Shown: positions 1-8,001 of the stretch, piece by piece
How positions within the stretch are numbered: position 1 is the stretch's first letter
Layout: every line of letters starts with the position of its first letter
Origin: Streptomyces sp. H27-C3
Lineage (GTDB): Bacteria > Actinomycetota > Actinomycetes > Streptomycetales > Streptomycetaceae
Assembly (NCBI RefSeq): GCF_030063415.1
Contig: NZ_JASITA010000046.1
Location: forward strand, 1 to 54,589
Direction of reading: 5' to 3'
DNA: 54,589 bases
Notes under the pieces: generated by a model
What the model was told of the DNA's origin: nothing
Seen by the model: the letters and a program-made list of their open reading frames with translations, nothing else
The model's database searches: none
Made by a program: the position numbers and the translations under genes

Positions 1-89
1 ACATGGTCCGCGAGATTGTGACCGACGGCGAGCACCGCCCACACAGCTCCGAACGTCGCGAGAGTTGCGACCTGCTCAATGCTCGTCAT
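1..89 (-). CDS. Small membrane protein, N-terminal part (cut by window edge)
   Basis: Only the first 29 codons lie in the window. The ATG at 89 overlaps the TGA of the preceding gene (ATGA), so the two are translationally coupled. The visible residues are hydrophobic and end in HNLADH, which echoes the HEGADHLVQRDSHA stretch of the preceding gene, so the pair look like paralogues. This kind of pair is familiar to me from Streptomyces plasmids and resembles DUF3307-type membrane proteins, but I know no function. Confidence 0.55.
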   Translation of the reverse strand, partial: MTSIEQVATLATFGAVWAVLAVGHNLADH

Positions 90-550
90 CGGGCACCGCC
101 AGCAGCAGCGTTAGTGCAGAGAAGGTCATATCGGTAGCCGGCCTGCGGGTCCCGGAGCATCCAGTTGCCCTTGCCCAGCTGGTGAGCGAGCCGCACCATC
201 CCGGTGGTCTCCTGGGTCTCGGGGTTCTCGCCCCACCGTCCACCGGACCGGTCGGCGAGGTAATGGGTGCCTGCCGACAGCGCCAGGCCGGCGGCCGCGT
301 ACCGCCAGTTCAGGCGCAGCCCCAGGCCGCGGTCGGCGAACAGGAGTGCGGCCGCCTGGACGGCCGTGTACTCGGCGACATGTCGAGCACAGGCACGACG
401 GCCCTCCGAGCCGGGCAGGCCCTTGGTCACCGCGTGCGAATCGCGCTGCACGAGGTGGTCGGCTCCCTCGTGGGCCGCGGTCAGCGCGGCGTAGCAGGAG
501 GGGAAACGCAGGGCTGCGGTCGTGACGGACGTGCGGCGGGCGGTGTTCAT
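86..550 (-). CDS. Small membrane protein, DUF3307-like
   Basis: A 154-aa protein. The ATG at 550 follows an AGGGAG ribosome site about 8 nt upstream; the longer open frame beginning at 607 runs into the transposon repeat and is not the native start. The sequence has an HEGADHLVQRDSHAVTKG motif near residues 25-45 and hydrophobic stretches near residues 62-75 and 83-95, suggesting two membrane segments. It ends in ATGA with the next gene. The 11.4-kb transposon is inserted 23 bp upstream of its start, leaving the ribosome site but cutting it off from the minus-strand genes at 11986-13111 that originally lay upstream. The product name is uncertain. Confidence 0.6.
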   Translation of the reverse strand: MNTARRTSVTTAALRFPSCYAALTAAHEGADHLVQRDSHAVTKGLPGSEGRRACARHVAEYTAVQAAALLFADRGLGLRLNWRYAAAGLALSAGTHYLADRSGGRWGENPETQETTGMVRLAHQLGKGNWMLRDPQAGYRYDLLCTNAAAGGAR

Positions 551-572
551 GGCGTTGTTCTCCCTGGGGGTT

Positions 573-625
573 GGGGTGCCGTTAACGAACGGCGAACCAG
601 GTGACAAGTAACCCGCCGGTAGCTT
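573..625 (+). repeat. Left terminal inverted repeat of the 11.4-kb Tn3 element
   Basis: This 53-bp repeat begins GGGGTGCCGTTAACG at the outer end and contains GACAAGTAAC at positions 31-40, where Tn3-family repeats have the inner transposase-binding box. It differs from the right repeat only at position 46 (G for A). The target duplication GGGTT lies immediately outside. Confidence 0.95.
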
Positions 626-637
626 CCTGGGTGGTTC

Positions 638-2158
638 TCACTGCTCTGGGCGCATTGTCTGGTTGAGGGGTGTGCTGCCGGTACGGCGCCATGGTTTCTC
701 GTACTTGCCGCCGCACGCCCGGCACACAGCTCGGAAGAGTGCGGCGGCGGGGCCCATCTGGTCGCTCGGTTCGGCGGGGTACTCGGCGTTCTGGATTCGC
801 GCGACGAGCTGCGGGGTGGTGCAGGTGCACGCGCGGGGACTGGACGCGCGCGTGCGAGAGCTGGCGGGGCCGGAAGGCGGGCTGTCGACGAAGTCGGTCC
901 GGTAGCCGTCGATCGGCTTGTACTTGGTCCGCTTCGTGGCCTTCTCGAACCGCCGCTTGCTGGTCTGGCTGGGGAAGATCAGGAGGAGCCCGGCCAGGAG
1001 CCGAAAGGCGCCTCCTCGGACCCGTCCCGGGTCCGGGTCGAAGACGGCGGCCGTGACACCGGCCTCGTCGACGAGGGGTACGCCGCCGGCGTACCGGGGA
1101 TCACCGGTGCTCCAGCCCACCGTCGCGGTGACGTCGTGCTCATCGGCGAGCTTCGCGAGGGCTTGGCCTATGCCGGGACGGAAGCGGGTCGCGACCTCCC
1201 GCAGCCGCCCGGTCTGGGCGGCGCGGGCTGCTTGCTCGGCCTCAGTCGCTGCGTCCAGGGCCTTCGCGCGGGAGATGGCGTTCTTGGCGCGGATCTCGTC
1301 CCGCTTCTTCTCCTGGGCCGCCCGTAGCGTGGCCAGATGGGCTTCGCGGATGCGCGTTCGGCGTTCATCCTCAACGAGGTAGGCGTCCTCGGCCTTGATG
1401 TACTGCGGGGCCGTGAAGACCTGCGGGAGCTGGCGGAGCGGGTACGCCAGGCGGGCGCGTGGGGTGTGCGGGATGACCTTGCCGGTGAACACCCAGTGCA
1501 GGAAGTCGGCGACGGCCACCTGCGGGGCCGGTTTCCACAGCGAGCCGGAGAACTTCACCAGACCCTCGGCGACAGCCGGCCCCTGGTCGGCGTTCTCGGT
1601 GGTGAGCCGTACGGAGGGGACGGTGCCGAGCCACGGTGGGCGGGGCCGGTCGCTGAACCAGATCGAGGTGACGCCGTCGGCCCGCATCCGATCGGTGCGG
1701 GCGGTGATGTCGGCGCCGGTGATCGGGGCGAGCTGTGCTTCGAGGGCAGTCTTCCAGGCCCCGGCGGGGTCGGTGGCCAGGACGTCGGCCCGCCAGGTGC
1801 CGCCGGGGCCGGGGACTTCGAGTTCGGCATGGGCGCCGGCGTCGCGGGCGGCTCCGGCGAGTTCGAGCTTGAGGAGGTGGTGGGCGACAGATTCCAGGCC
1901 GAGCGCGCAGGTGGGGGCGCCGGGGGCGTGGGCGAAGAACCGTAAGCCAGTGCGGGAGGTCTTCGCGTGCATCGGGTGGCGGCACTCGTCGCAGGTGATC
2001 GGCGCGGGTGGCCGGGCCTTCCACACCGTTTCCCAGCTCTGCCCGCATCCGAGGTCGGGCAGGTGCGCGAAGACGGTTCCCCACTGCTGGTGTACGGCCC
2101 TGAACGCCACGCTGGCCCCCCTGCTGGTCGGCAAGGAGGTCAGTGTGGCGTGGGGCAC
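638..2158 (-). CDS. CoiA-like family protein (predicted PD-(D/E)xK nuclease)
   Basis: A 506-aa protein starting at GTG 2158, ten bases after the transposase stop, so probably co-translated with it. The N-terminal part resembles competence protein CoiA: C56xxC59, then FFAH near 74-77, C84 and E89, then RADVLA (D125) and ALEAQ (E140, Q142), which fit a PD-(D/E)xK-like nuclease core. The middle is a charged, coiled-coil-like stretch around 265-330, and the C-terminus has CRAC near 485. CoiA proteins act in natural transformation, but CoiA-like proteins are also common on actinobacterial mobile DNA with unknown roles. It ends 12 bp inside the left repeat, so it is a passenger or accessory gene of the transposon. 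Confidence 0.7.
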   Translation of the reverse strand: MPHATLTSLPTSRGASVAFRAVHQQWGTVFAHLPDLGCGQSWETVWKARPPAPITCDECRHPMHAKTSRTGLRFFAHAPGAPTCALGLESVAHHLLKLELAGAARDAGAHAELEVPGPGGTWRADVLATDPAGAWKTALEAQLAPITGADITARTDRMRADGVTSIWFSDRPRPPWLGTVPSVRLTTENADQGPAVAEGLVKFSGSLWKPAPQVAVADFLHWVFTGKVIPHTPRARLAYPLRQLPQVFTAPQYIKAEDAYLVEDERRTRIREAHLATLRAAQEKKRDEIRAKNAISRAKALDAATEAEQAARAAQTGRLREVATRFRPGIGQALAKLADEHDVTATVGWSTGDPRYAGGVPLVDEAGVTAAVFDPDPGRVRGGAFRLLAGLLLIFPSQTSKRRFEKATKRTKYKPIDGYRTDFVDSPPSGPASSRTRASSPRACTCTTPQLVARIQNAEYPAEPSDQMGPAAALFRAVCRACGGKYEKPWRRTGSTPLNQTMRPEQ

Positions 2159-2168
2159 TGACAGTGCA

Positions 2169-5100
2169 TCAGGCTGCGGCCGTCTCCGGCTCGGGTGCGG
2201 GGTCCTGGGGCAGGGGGTGGGCGAGCTGGAGGCGGCTGCCCATGTTCAGCCGCACCTCGCCGTAGGGCTGGATATGCATCCAGAACAGCGGGGTCAGGGC
2301 GCGTTTGTCCTCCTCGGTCAGGAGGTTCGCCCACTCAGGGTCGGCGAGCATGTCCTGGATCATCAGGGTGTTGACGAAGACGAGCGCGGTCTGGAGCAGA
2401 TGGAGAGCCAGTACTGAGAGTTCTTGCTGGTCACGGCGGTTGGAGGAGAGTTCGCCGCTCTTGCCGAAGAAGATGATGTCGTTGGCTCCGTTCCAGCCCT
2501 CGACGACGTTGAGGCCCTCCTGGATCTCGCGCTGGAGGTCACGGTCGCGCAGGTAGCGGGCGACGAAGATGGTCTTCTGCGCCCGCCCGACTTCGAGCAT
2601 GGCCTGGTAGACGGGGTGGGAGGCGGTGCGGGTGAAGCGCCGCAGGATGGCCTCGGTGGAGGCGGTGCCGACCCGGATCGCGGTGGCGTACTTGATGAGC
2701 TGGTCGTAGTTGTTCTCGATGACGTCCCAGCGGATCGGGCGGGTCATCGCGTCGGCGAGGTTGTCGTAGGTGTCCTCGTCCTCGCGGCCGGGCCGGTAGA
2801 GCTTGACCTTGTTGATCTGCTTGATGCGCGGCAGCAGGTCGTAGCCCAGGAGCCTGGTCAGCCCGAAGCCGATTTCCGACTGGCCGTGCGAGTCGACGTA
2901 GTTGCCCTCGGCCTGCATGGTGGTGGCGTGCCGCATCATGCCCTCGATGGCGGCGGCGACCTCGGAGGCGGTGCAGTTCAGAAGCTGGCTGTGAATGGCC
3001 ATCGAGCCTTTCTCGATGTGCCAGTACACGAGCACGCCGCGGCCCCCGTAGCGGGAGTGCCATTCGGTGAAGATGTTGCGGTCCCAGGCTTTGAAGTGCG
3101 TGGAGTCGGAGGCGACGGTGGTGGTGCCCTGGCCCCACACGGTCTCGGAGCGGGCCGCGAAGGTGGCATTGGCGATCTCGACGCCGGCGGCCTTGAGGCC
3201 GACGGCGGTCAGGTAGCGGCGGGCGGTGTAGCGCAGGTCTTCCTCGCTGTGCCCGTGGGGGCCGGCGGCGACCGAGCTGATCCCGGAGTTCGTGCCGTAC
3301 GCGTACGCGATCAAAAGCAGGCGTTCCAGCAGCTTCGCCTCGTCGATCGACTCCCTCGTGCCGACCGGGGCGAGGGCCTTGAGCATCCCGGTGCGCAGGG
3401 CGGCCTCTTTGAGGATGTCGATCAGGGCGACGGTGCCCCATTTCTTGCGGATCGCTTTCTTGAGCTTGCGCAGGTTGACGGGTTCTTTCTGTGGCTCGGG
3501 GTCGGTGAACTTGATCGCCCCGTTGCGGTTCTTGCCGCTGATCGTCACCCACGGCAGTTTCGGGAGTTTGGTGTCCAGGGCGCCGAGCTCGGCGCGCATC
3601 TCGCTCTGGAGCTGGGCGGTGAAGACCTTCCCGTCGCGCGGCTTGTTCAGCTTCTCGTAGTACTCCGCGCGCCTCATCTCGAAGTCGTCGGGCAGGTCGT
3701 CGTCGGGGTTGCGCCACTTGTCGGCGCCGGTCACCCAGATCTCCTTGCAGCGCAGCCTCTCGCGCAGGGCCTGGAAGACGCACGCCTCGTAGACCGTGCG
3801 CATGACGCGCTTGGGCCCCTTGTCGGGGGTGAAGATCGCGAACTCCATCCAGTCCTTGCGCACCACGCCGTCCAGCGGGATGGTCTCGCCGAGCGGCAGG
3901 TAGGTGGTGGAGGAGTCCTTGTGCCGCTCGATCAGCTTCAGGGCGTCGATGACGGGCTTGTGCCGGTGATTGGAGGAGTGGAACTCCAGCACGCCGAGGA
4001 GCTTCATCAGCCCGCTGCGGTAGTGGTTGCTGTAGGAGGACTTGAACACCTCCCGCTTGTTGCGGGCGAACTCCGCGTTGGTGGCCTTCAGCTCGGCGAC
4101 CAGGTCTTTCAGGGTCTTCTCCCCGCCGGCGGCCGGGTAGATGACCTCCTTGACCGAGCCGTCGGGGGCGCCGAGGGACGCGGCGGCGATCTTCCCGAGC
4201 AGCCCGGCCTTGCCGCGGACCTTGGTGAACTCCGCGACGAACGCCTCGGTCACCTTCTTCTCCGCCCGCGCGTTGATCCGGTGCACGGTGGAGTTCAGCA
4301 GCTCCACCAGCGTGTCGGTGATCTCCCGCTGCCGCTGGAACAGCAGCGCCGCGAGCAGGACGTGGCGAACGGGGGCGTCGAAGCGGCGCAGATGGCTCGG
4401 GGAGGACGCCGAGGCCCGCGCCCGCCAGGCGTTGACGACCCGCACGCCGATCCCGGTGAAGGCGTCGGCCGGGACGTCGACGGCACCGACCTGCTTGAGT
4501 TTGGTGATCTCCTCCAGCAGCGAGTTGAGGCTGACATTGCCGGGATGGGCCTTGATCTGCGAGAGGACCGCCTCACCGTCGGCCTCCTCGCCGTCCGCGG
4601 TGTCGCCGGCGTCCTCGCCCTCGGCCTCGGTTGTGGTGTCGCCGGGCAGGTCGGTAAAGACCAGCGCGTCGAGCCGCTGCGGACACCCCTCGACCCGTGC
4701 CAGGCGGTGGGCGACCTCTGCGACGGCCCGCTCGTCGGCCTGGTGCAGCGCGGACTTGAGGATCGCCGTGATCTGATCCGCGGTCGGAGGCTCGATCAGT
4801 TCGGCCCGCATGAACCGGTACAGCTCGATGCGGACCTGTTCATCGCGCCGCTCGTCGTGCCAGATCGCATCCACCAGGTGCGAGACGGTCTTGGTGGTGT
4901 CGGTCTGGCTGCATTCGTGCCAGCCGGTCGCATCCCGGATCTCACTGCGGTGCCGCTTCGCGGCCCGGGAGGTGAAGTCGTAGAACGCCAGCTCCGAGGC
5001 CGGCACCCCGGTCTGCTTCGCGAGGTGCTCGACCGCGTCGGCGGGGAGTTCATGCCGTGCCCGGGGAAACCGCCCGCGCCAGGTCAGGAACTTGAGCTGA

Positions 5101-5210
5101 ACGCTGAAGCCCAGCCTCGTGGCCCCCGCCTTGTTCCGTAACCAGCCCGCCTCGTCGCTGCCCAGGGTGAAGTGGTCCACCACCCCGTCCAGACCCAGAT
5201 CCCGCCCCAC
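2169..5210 (-). CDS. tnpA: Tn3-family transposase TnpA
   Basis: About 1013 aa, the usual size for TnpA. I place the start at GTG 5210: AAAGGGG lies 7 nt upstream, and the start lines up with that of the second, truncated transposase of this window (47385), which shares the LRNK(A/S)GA(T/N)RLGF segment. The open frame runs further upstream to 5456 but without family-like sequence. The catalytic triad is visible: D in ASDSTHF (near 3106), D in NYVDSHGQSEIGF (near 2893) and E in FGKSGELSSN (near 2457). It binds the 53-bp ends and drives replicative transposition. It ends ten bases before the CoiA-like gene. Confidence 0.93.
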   Translation of the reverse strand: MGRDLGLDGVVDHFTLGSDEAGWLRNKAGATRLGFSVQLKFLTWRGRFPRARHELPADAVEHLAKQTGVPASELAFYDFTSRAAKRHRSEIRDATGWHECSQTDTTKTVSHLVDAIWHDERRDEQVRIELYRFMRAELIEPPTADQITAILKSALHQADERAVAEVAHRLARVEGCPQRLDALVFTDLPGDTTTEAEGEDAGDTADGEEADGEAVLSQIKAHPGNVSLNSLLEEITKLKQVGAVDVPADAFTGIGVRVVNAWRARASASSPSHLRRFDAPVRHVLLAALLFQRQREITDTLVELLNSTVHRINARAEKKVTEAFVAEFTKVRGKAGLLGKIAAASLGAPDGSVKEVIYPAAGGEKTLKDLVAELKATNAEFARNKREVFKSSYSNHYRSGLMKLLGVLEFHSSNHRHKPVIDALKLIERHKDSSTTYLPLGETIPLDGVVRKDWMEFAIFTPDKGPKRVMRTVYEACVFQALRERLRCKEIWVTGADKWRNPDDDLPDDFEMRRAEYYEKLNKPRDGKVFTAQLQSEMRAELGALDTKLPKLPWVTISGKNRNGAIKFTDPEPQKEPVNLRKLKKAIRKKWGTVALIDILKEAALRTGMLKALAPVGTRESIDEAKLLERLLLIAYAYGTNSGISSVAAGPHGHSEEDLRYTARRYLTAVGLKAAGVEIANATFAARSETVWGQGTTTVASDSTHFKAWDRNIFTEWHSRYGGRGVLVYWHIEKGSMAIHSQLLNCTASEVAAAIEGMMRHATTMQAEGNYVDSHGQSEIGFGLTRLLGYDLLPRIKQINKVKLYRPGREDEDTYDNLADAMTRPIRWDVIENNYDQLIKYATAIRVGTASTEAILRRFTRTASHPVYQAMLEVGRAQKTIFVARYLRDRDLQREIQEGLNVVEGWNGANDIIFFGKSGELSSNRRDQQELSVLALHLLQTALVFVNTLMIQDMLADPEWANLLTEEDKRALTPLFWMHIQPYGEVRLNMGSRLQLAHPLPQDPAPEPETAAA

Positions 5211-5400
5211 CGCATGGCCCCTTTCGCCCGCCCCCACGTGATCAGCCCTCGGGGCTGGACGGTAGAGCCGCCGACGCAGGGCGGCCGCGGATATCGGTGA
5301 AGCAGCCCGGCCGGGCGGGCGGACCTGGTAGAGACACCGCCGAACTGCCAGCGCCCCCGGCGGGGCCGTCACTCTCCCCGCGGGGGGCGTACGGGCCTCG
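5211..5400. other. Gap between methyltransferase and transposase
   Basis: About 190 bp with no supported gene. It must hold the transposase promoter, but no clear -35/-10 pair stands out. GC-rich inverted stretches around 5360-5400 could terminate the methyltransferase transcript. Confidence 0.4.
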
Positions 5401-6600
5401 TCAGGGCCGGGGCAGCGGCAGGCCGGGCAGCTGCGGGTGGCGTAGGTGCTGGCCACCGTCGTAGACGTGCAGGGTGAAGGTCTCCGGGCCCGGGGCGCCG
5501 GCCGCGTCGTAGGCGTCCAGGACGCGCTCGATGCGTCCCCACAGTTTCACCGGGCCGCCCTCGCGTACCTGCCAACCGCCGTCCGTGGGGGTGAGGGTGG
5601 CGGCGGAGCCGGTGACGACGTCGACCAGGTGCACGGTCTCGCCGACGGTCACCATCTGTGCGTCGGGCACCGCGCTCTGGGCCAGGAAGCGCAGGTGGAA
5701 CGCTTCGTCGGTCGCGGCGGTGATCCGCTCCGGGTTCTGCCGGGAGGCTCGCGGTTTGTCCGGGAGGCCCGCGGCCCAGTGGGCGGGATTCCCGAACACC
5801 GGCGCCGCGTGGGTGCGGGCCGACATGAAGGAGACCGTGCCGCCCAGCAGCCGGCCCTCGGCGGTGCCGTTGGCGTCGACGGTGAGCAGGACGCGGGCGT
5901 AGCCGTAGAGCCAGCCCGACAGGGTGAGCAGGATCTTCCCGCCCGGCCGGGCCTGCGCGAGCAGCGCGGGCGGCACGGCGCGGAAGGAGCAGGCGGCCAC
6001 GATCCGGTCGAAGTGGGCCTCGGGCCAGTACCCGTACAGGCCGTCCGCCACCGCCAGGGTCGGCGTGTACCCGCAACCGTGGAGCGCGCTCGCGGCCTGC
6101 TCCAGCCGGCGGCCGTCGACCTCGATGGAGGTGATGTCGGCGGAGCCGAGCCGTTCACAGGCCAGCGCGGTCGAGTAGCCGGTCCCGGTGCCGATCTCCA
6201 GCACCGTGTGCCCTTCGTGGAGGTCGGCATCAGCCCACATCCGCAGCACGAGCGAGGGCAGTGTGGAGGAGGAAGTCGGGGCCCCGCCGTGCCGCACGAC
6301 CGGGTTCTTCCAGTCGATCTCGTCGCCGTCGAACTGCGTGATCAGGGTGGTGTCGGAGTATGCCGCGGCCAGCCACCGGCCGTAGTCGAGCTCGGCGGTG
6401 ACCGGCTCCCACACCGTCAGCCCCATCTCGTCGCGCTCCTCGGCGGGGAGGTAGAAGCCGGGCACGAACCGGTGCCGGGGCACCGCCTCGATGGCCGCCC
6501 GCCAGGCCGGATCGCCAAGGACGGCGTCCTTGGCGAGGGTCTTCGCCATCGTTGCGCGCAGCGCTGCGGCGTCGGTCTCACAGTCGGCGGGCATGGTCAT
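5401..6600 (-). CDS. PIMT-like O-methyltransferase of the graspetide cluster
   Basis: A 399-aa protein starting at ATG 6600, which overlaps the TGA of the ATP-grasp gene (ATGA). The SAM-binding motif VLEIGTGTGYST lies at 133-144, as in protein-L-isoaspartate methyltransferases, and the N-terminal RHRFVPGFY segment is typical of the group. The length fits the long PIMT homologues encoded beside ATP-grasp peptide maturases. In the characterised imiditides (fuscimiditide, amycolimiditide) such an enzyme methylates one Asp of the cross-linked peptide, which then closes to an aspartimide. The same reaction is inferred here from gene order and domain content. The last 150 residues are specific to the grasp-associated family. 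Confidence 0.85.
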   Translation of the reverse strand: MTMPADCETDAAALRATMAKTLAKDAVLGDPAWRAAIEAVPRHRFVPGFYLPAEERDEMGLTVWEPVTAELDYGRWLAAAYSDTTLITQFDGDEIDWKNPVVRHGGAPTSSSTLPSLVLRMWADADLHEGHTVLEIGTGTGYSTALACERLGSADITSIEVDGRRLEQAASALHGCGYTPTLAVADGLYGYWPEAHFDRIVAACSFRAVPPALLAQARPGGKILLTLSGWLYGYARVLLTVDANGTAEGRLLGGTVSFMSARTHAAPVFGNPAHWAAGLPDKPRASRQNPERITAATDEAFHLRFLAQSAVPDAQMVTVGETVHLVDVVTGSAATLTPTDGGWQVREGGPVKLWGRIERVLDAYDAAGAPGPETFTLHVYDGGQHLRHPQLPGLPLPRP

Positions 6601-7577
6601 GGCCTGCCGCCTCCATTTCTGCTCAAGATGTCGGCGAACGCCTCGGTGATCTGCTCGGCGTCCGGGAGCCAGCCCCACTGTCCGTTCGGGTTGCACTCGA
6701 TCGCGGTCCAGTGCCCGGGATCGTCGCCGTCGCCGGTCAGGGCGAAGTCGAAGCAGCCGAAGACCAGGCTGAACGAGGCCAGGTAGCTGTGCAGTGCGGC
6801 CTCGACGGGGGCCGGGACGGTGATGGGGGCGTGGATCAGCTCGTCCCAGTCCCCGCGGCGCCAGTCCAGCGCACCGTCCGGGGCGGCGATCTGCTGGGCG
6901 AACACCTTCTGCCCGACCACGGTGACCCGTACGTCGCCGGTCTTGGGGATCTCGGCCTGGAAGAGGTGCGCGGTCACCGCGAGGGAGTCGTCGAAGCTGT
7001 CGGGGTTCACACGCTGGGCCCAGATCGCCCCCGCGTGCCCGTCCTCGCCCGCCGGCAGGCCGCGGAAGGGCTTGTAGATGATGTGCCCGTGCTCGGCGGC
7101 GAACTTGTGCACGGCCTCAATGTCGTTGGTGACCAGGGTCGGCGGGATCGTCAGGCCGAGCTCGGCGAAGCGCTGGAGCTCGGCGGGCTTGAAGTCCGCG
7201 GCGGTCACGGCGGCGGGATGGTTCACGTACGCCGCGCCGTGCAGGTGGTTCAGGACACCGCCGAGCCCGTGCCGGGCTTCGGCGACGCAGAAGTCCCGCT
7301 GCTGGGGCGGCAGATGCCCGAACCGGGCGGTATAGGGGGTGGGGCGGCGGTAGTACACCGCCGCCACCTCCCCCAGCTCCACCTCCCGGCTGCCGGTACG
7401 CAGCCGCCCGCCCCACGCCGGACTGTCCTCGCCGATACGGAACCCGAAGGCCAGGCCAGGCCCGATGTCGGCGGGGTCGAGGCGTACGACGGGCACGTCG
7501 CGCTCGTTCAGCGCGGCGATCACCTTGTCCGCCGTGAAGTCCTCCAGCGCGGTGACGACCAGGACAGTGGAGGTCAT
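6597..7577 (-). CDS. ATP-grasp ribosomal peptide maturase (graspetide ligase)
   Basis: A 326-aa ATP-grasp ligase starting only 3 nt after the precursor stop. Visible signatures are YKPF at 168-171, KTGDVRVTVVG at 212-222 and the metal-binding C-terminal stretch with D277, E294 and N296 (AIECNPNGQW). It matches the actinobacterial SAV_5884-type maturase family. Such enzymes use ATP to join Asp/Glu side chains to Thr/Ser (ester) or Lys (amide) within the precursor core, making macrocycles. Tight spacing with the precursor and ATGA overlap with the methyltransferase make a three-gene operon. Confidence 0.9.
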   Translation of the reverse strand: MTSTVLVVTALEDFTADKVIAALNERDVPVVRLDPADIGPGLAFGFRIGEDSPAWGGRLRTGSREVELGEVAAVYYRRPTPYTARFGHLPPQQRDFCVAEARHGLGGVLNHLHGAAYVNHPAAVTAADFKPAELQRFAELGLTIPPTLVTNDIEAVHKFAAEHGHIIYKPFRGLPAGEDGHAGAIWAQRVNPDSFDDSLAVTAHLFQAEIPKTGDVRVTVVGQKVFAQQIAAPDGALDWRRGDWDELIHAPITVPAPVEAALHSYLASFSLVFGCFDFALTGDGDDPGHWTAIECNPNGQWGWLPDAEQITEAFADILSRNGGGRP

Positions 7578-7580
7578 CGG

Positions 7581-7847
7581 TCAGTCCGACTCGTAGTCGG
7601 TGGTGTTGTCGTCCTGGGTCTGCGGCTGCGGGTTCTGCCCGTCGCCGCCCCCGGACATCGACGCGGTGCCGGTCGTCTTCGACGTACCGTGCTTGCCCAT
7701 CGCGACGACCTGGCCGGCGGTGTCGGTGTAGCGGGCCATCTGCGTGGACGCATCCAGCGTCACCGCCGCGCACGGCGGCGGGCCGATGGGCAGCCGGTCG
7801 GTGACCAGCCGCATCGCCCACGGAACCTGGGGTGCAAGCATCGTCAT
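7581..7847 (-). CDS. Graspetide/imiditide precursor peptide
   Basis: An 88-aa precursor with ribosome site GGAAGGGA before ATG 7847. It has the hallmarks of the putative ATP-grasp target RiPP family: PWAMRLVTDRLP near 9-20, a LDASTQMARYTDTAGQ segment at 31-46 and the conserved MGKHGTS at 50-56. The C-terminal part (57-88) is rich in Thr/Ser, Gly and Asp/Glu, with acidic residues at D69, D79, D80, D84, E86 and D88, and supplies candidate acceptor and donor side chains. The cleavage site and ring pattern cannot be read from sequence alone. It is the first gene of the operon with the maturase and methyltransferase. Confidence 0.88.
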   Translation of the reverse strand: MTMLAPQVPWAMRLVTDRLPIGPPPCAAVTLDASTQMARYTDTAGQVVAMGKHGTSKTTGTASMSGGGDGQNPQPQTQDDNTTDYESD

Positions 7848-7947
7848 GCGAAATCCCTTCCCCTGTACCGAACGTCAGCCGAGCGACTGCCGCCTGAGAA
7901 GAATCGGTGCCCCGCACCCACCCTGACCAGTACCGTAGAGGTCGCGA

Positions 7948-7969
7948 AGCGTGGCGGAAATGCCACGCT
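7948..7969. promoter_or_regulatory. Inverted repeat between precursor and regulator genes
   Basis: AGCGTGGC and GCCACGCT flank six bases (GGAAAT), a perfect 8-bp inverted repeat in the 154-bp region between the divergent precursor and regulator genes. It is a good candidate operator for the adjacent DNA-binding protein. It overlaps the earliest possible GTG (7951) of the regulator frame, which argues for the downstream start at 8002. Confidence 0.5.
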
Positions 7970-8001
7970 CTGTATTCGCAGGCGGGGAAGGCGAGGCAGC
8001 G

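Noticed and set aside
2424..5141. A 905-codon open frame on the plus strand opposite the transposase
   Set aside because: It is the antisense shadow of a GC-rich gene. The minus strand encodes a full Tn3 transposase with catalytic residues, while the plus frame is low-complexity Gly/Val/Leu text.
5211..5456. An N-terminal extension of the transposase to 5456
   Set aside because: The extra residues are Arg/Pro-rich and unlike any transposase. GTG 5210 has a ribosome site and aligns with the start of the second transposase at 47385.
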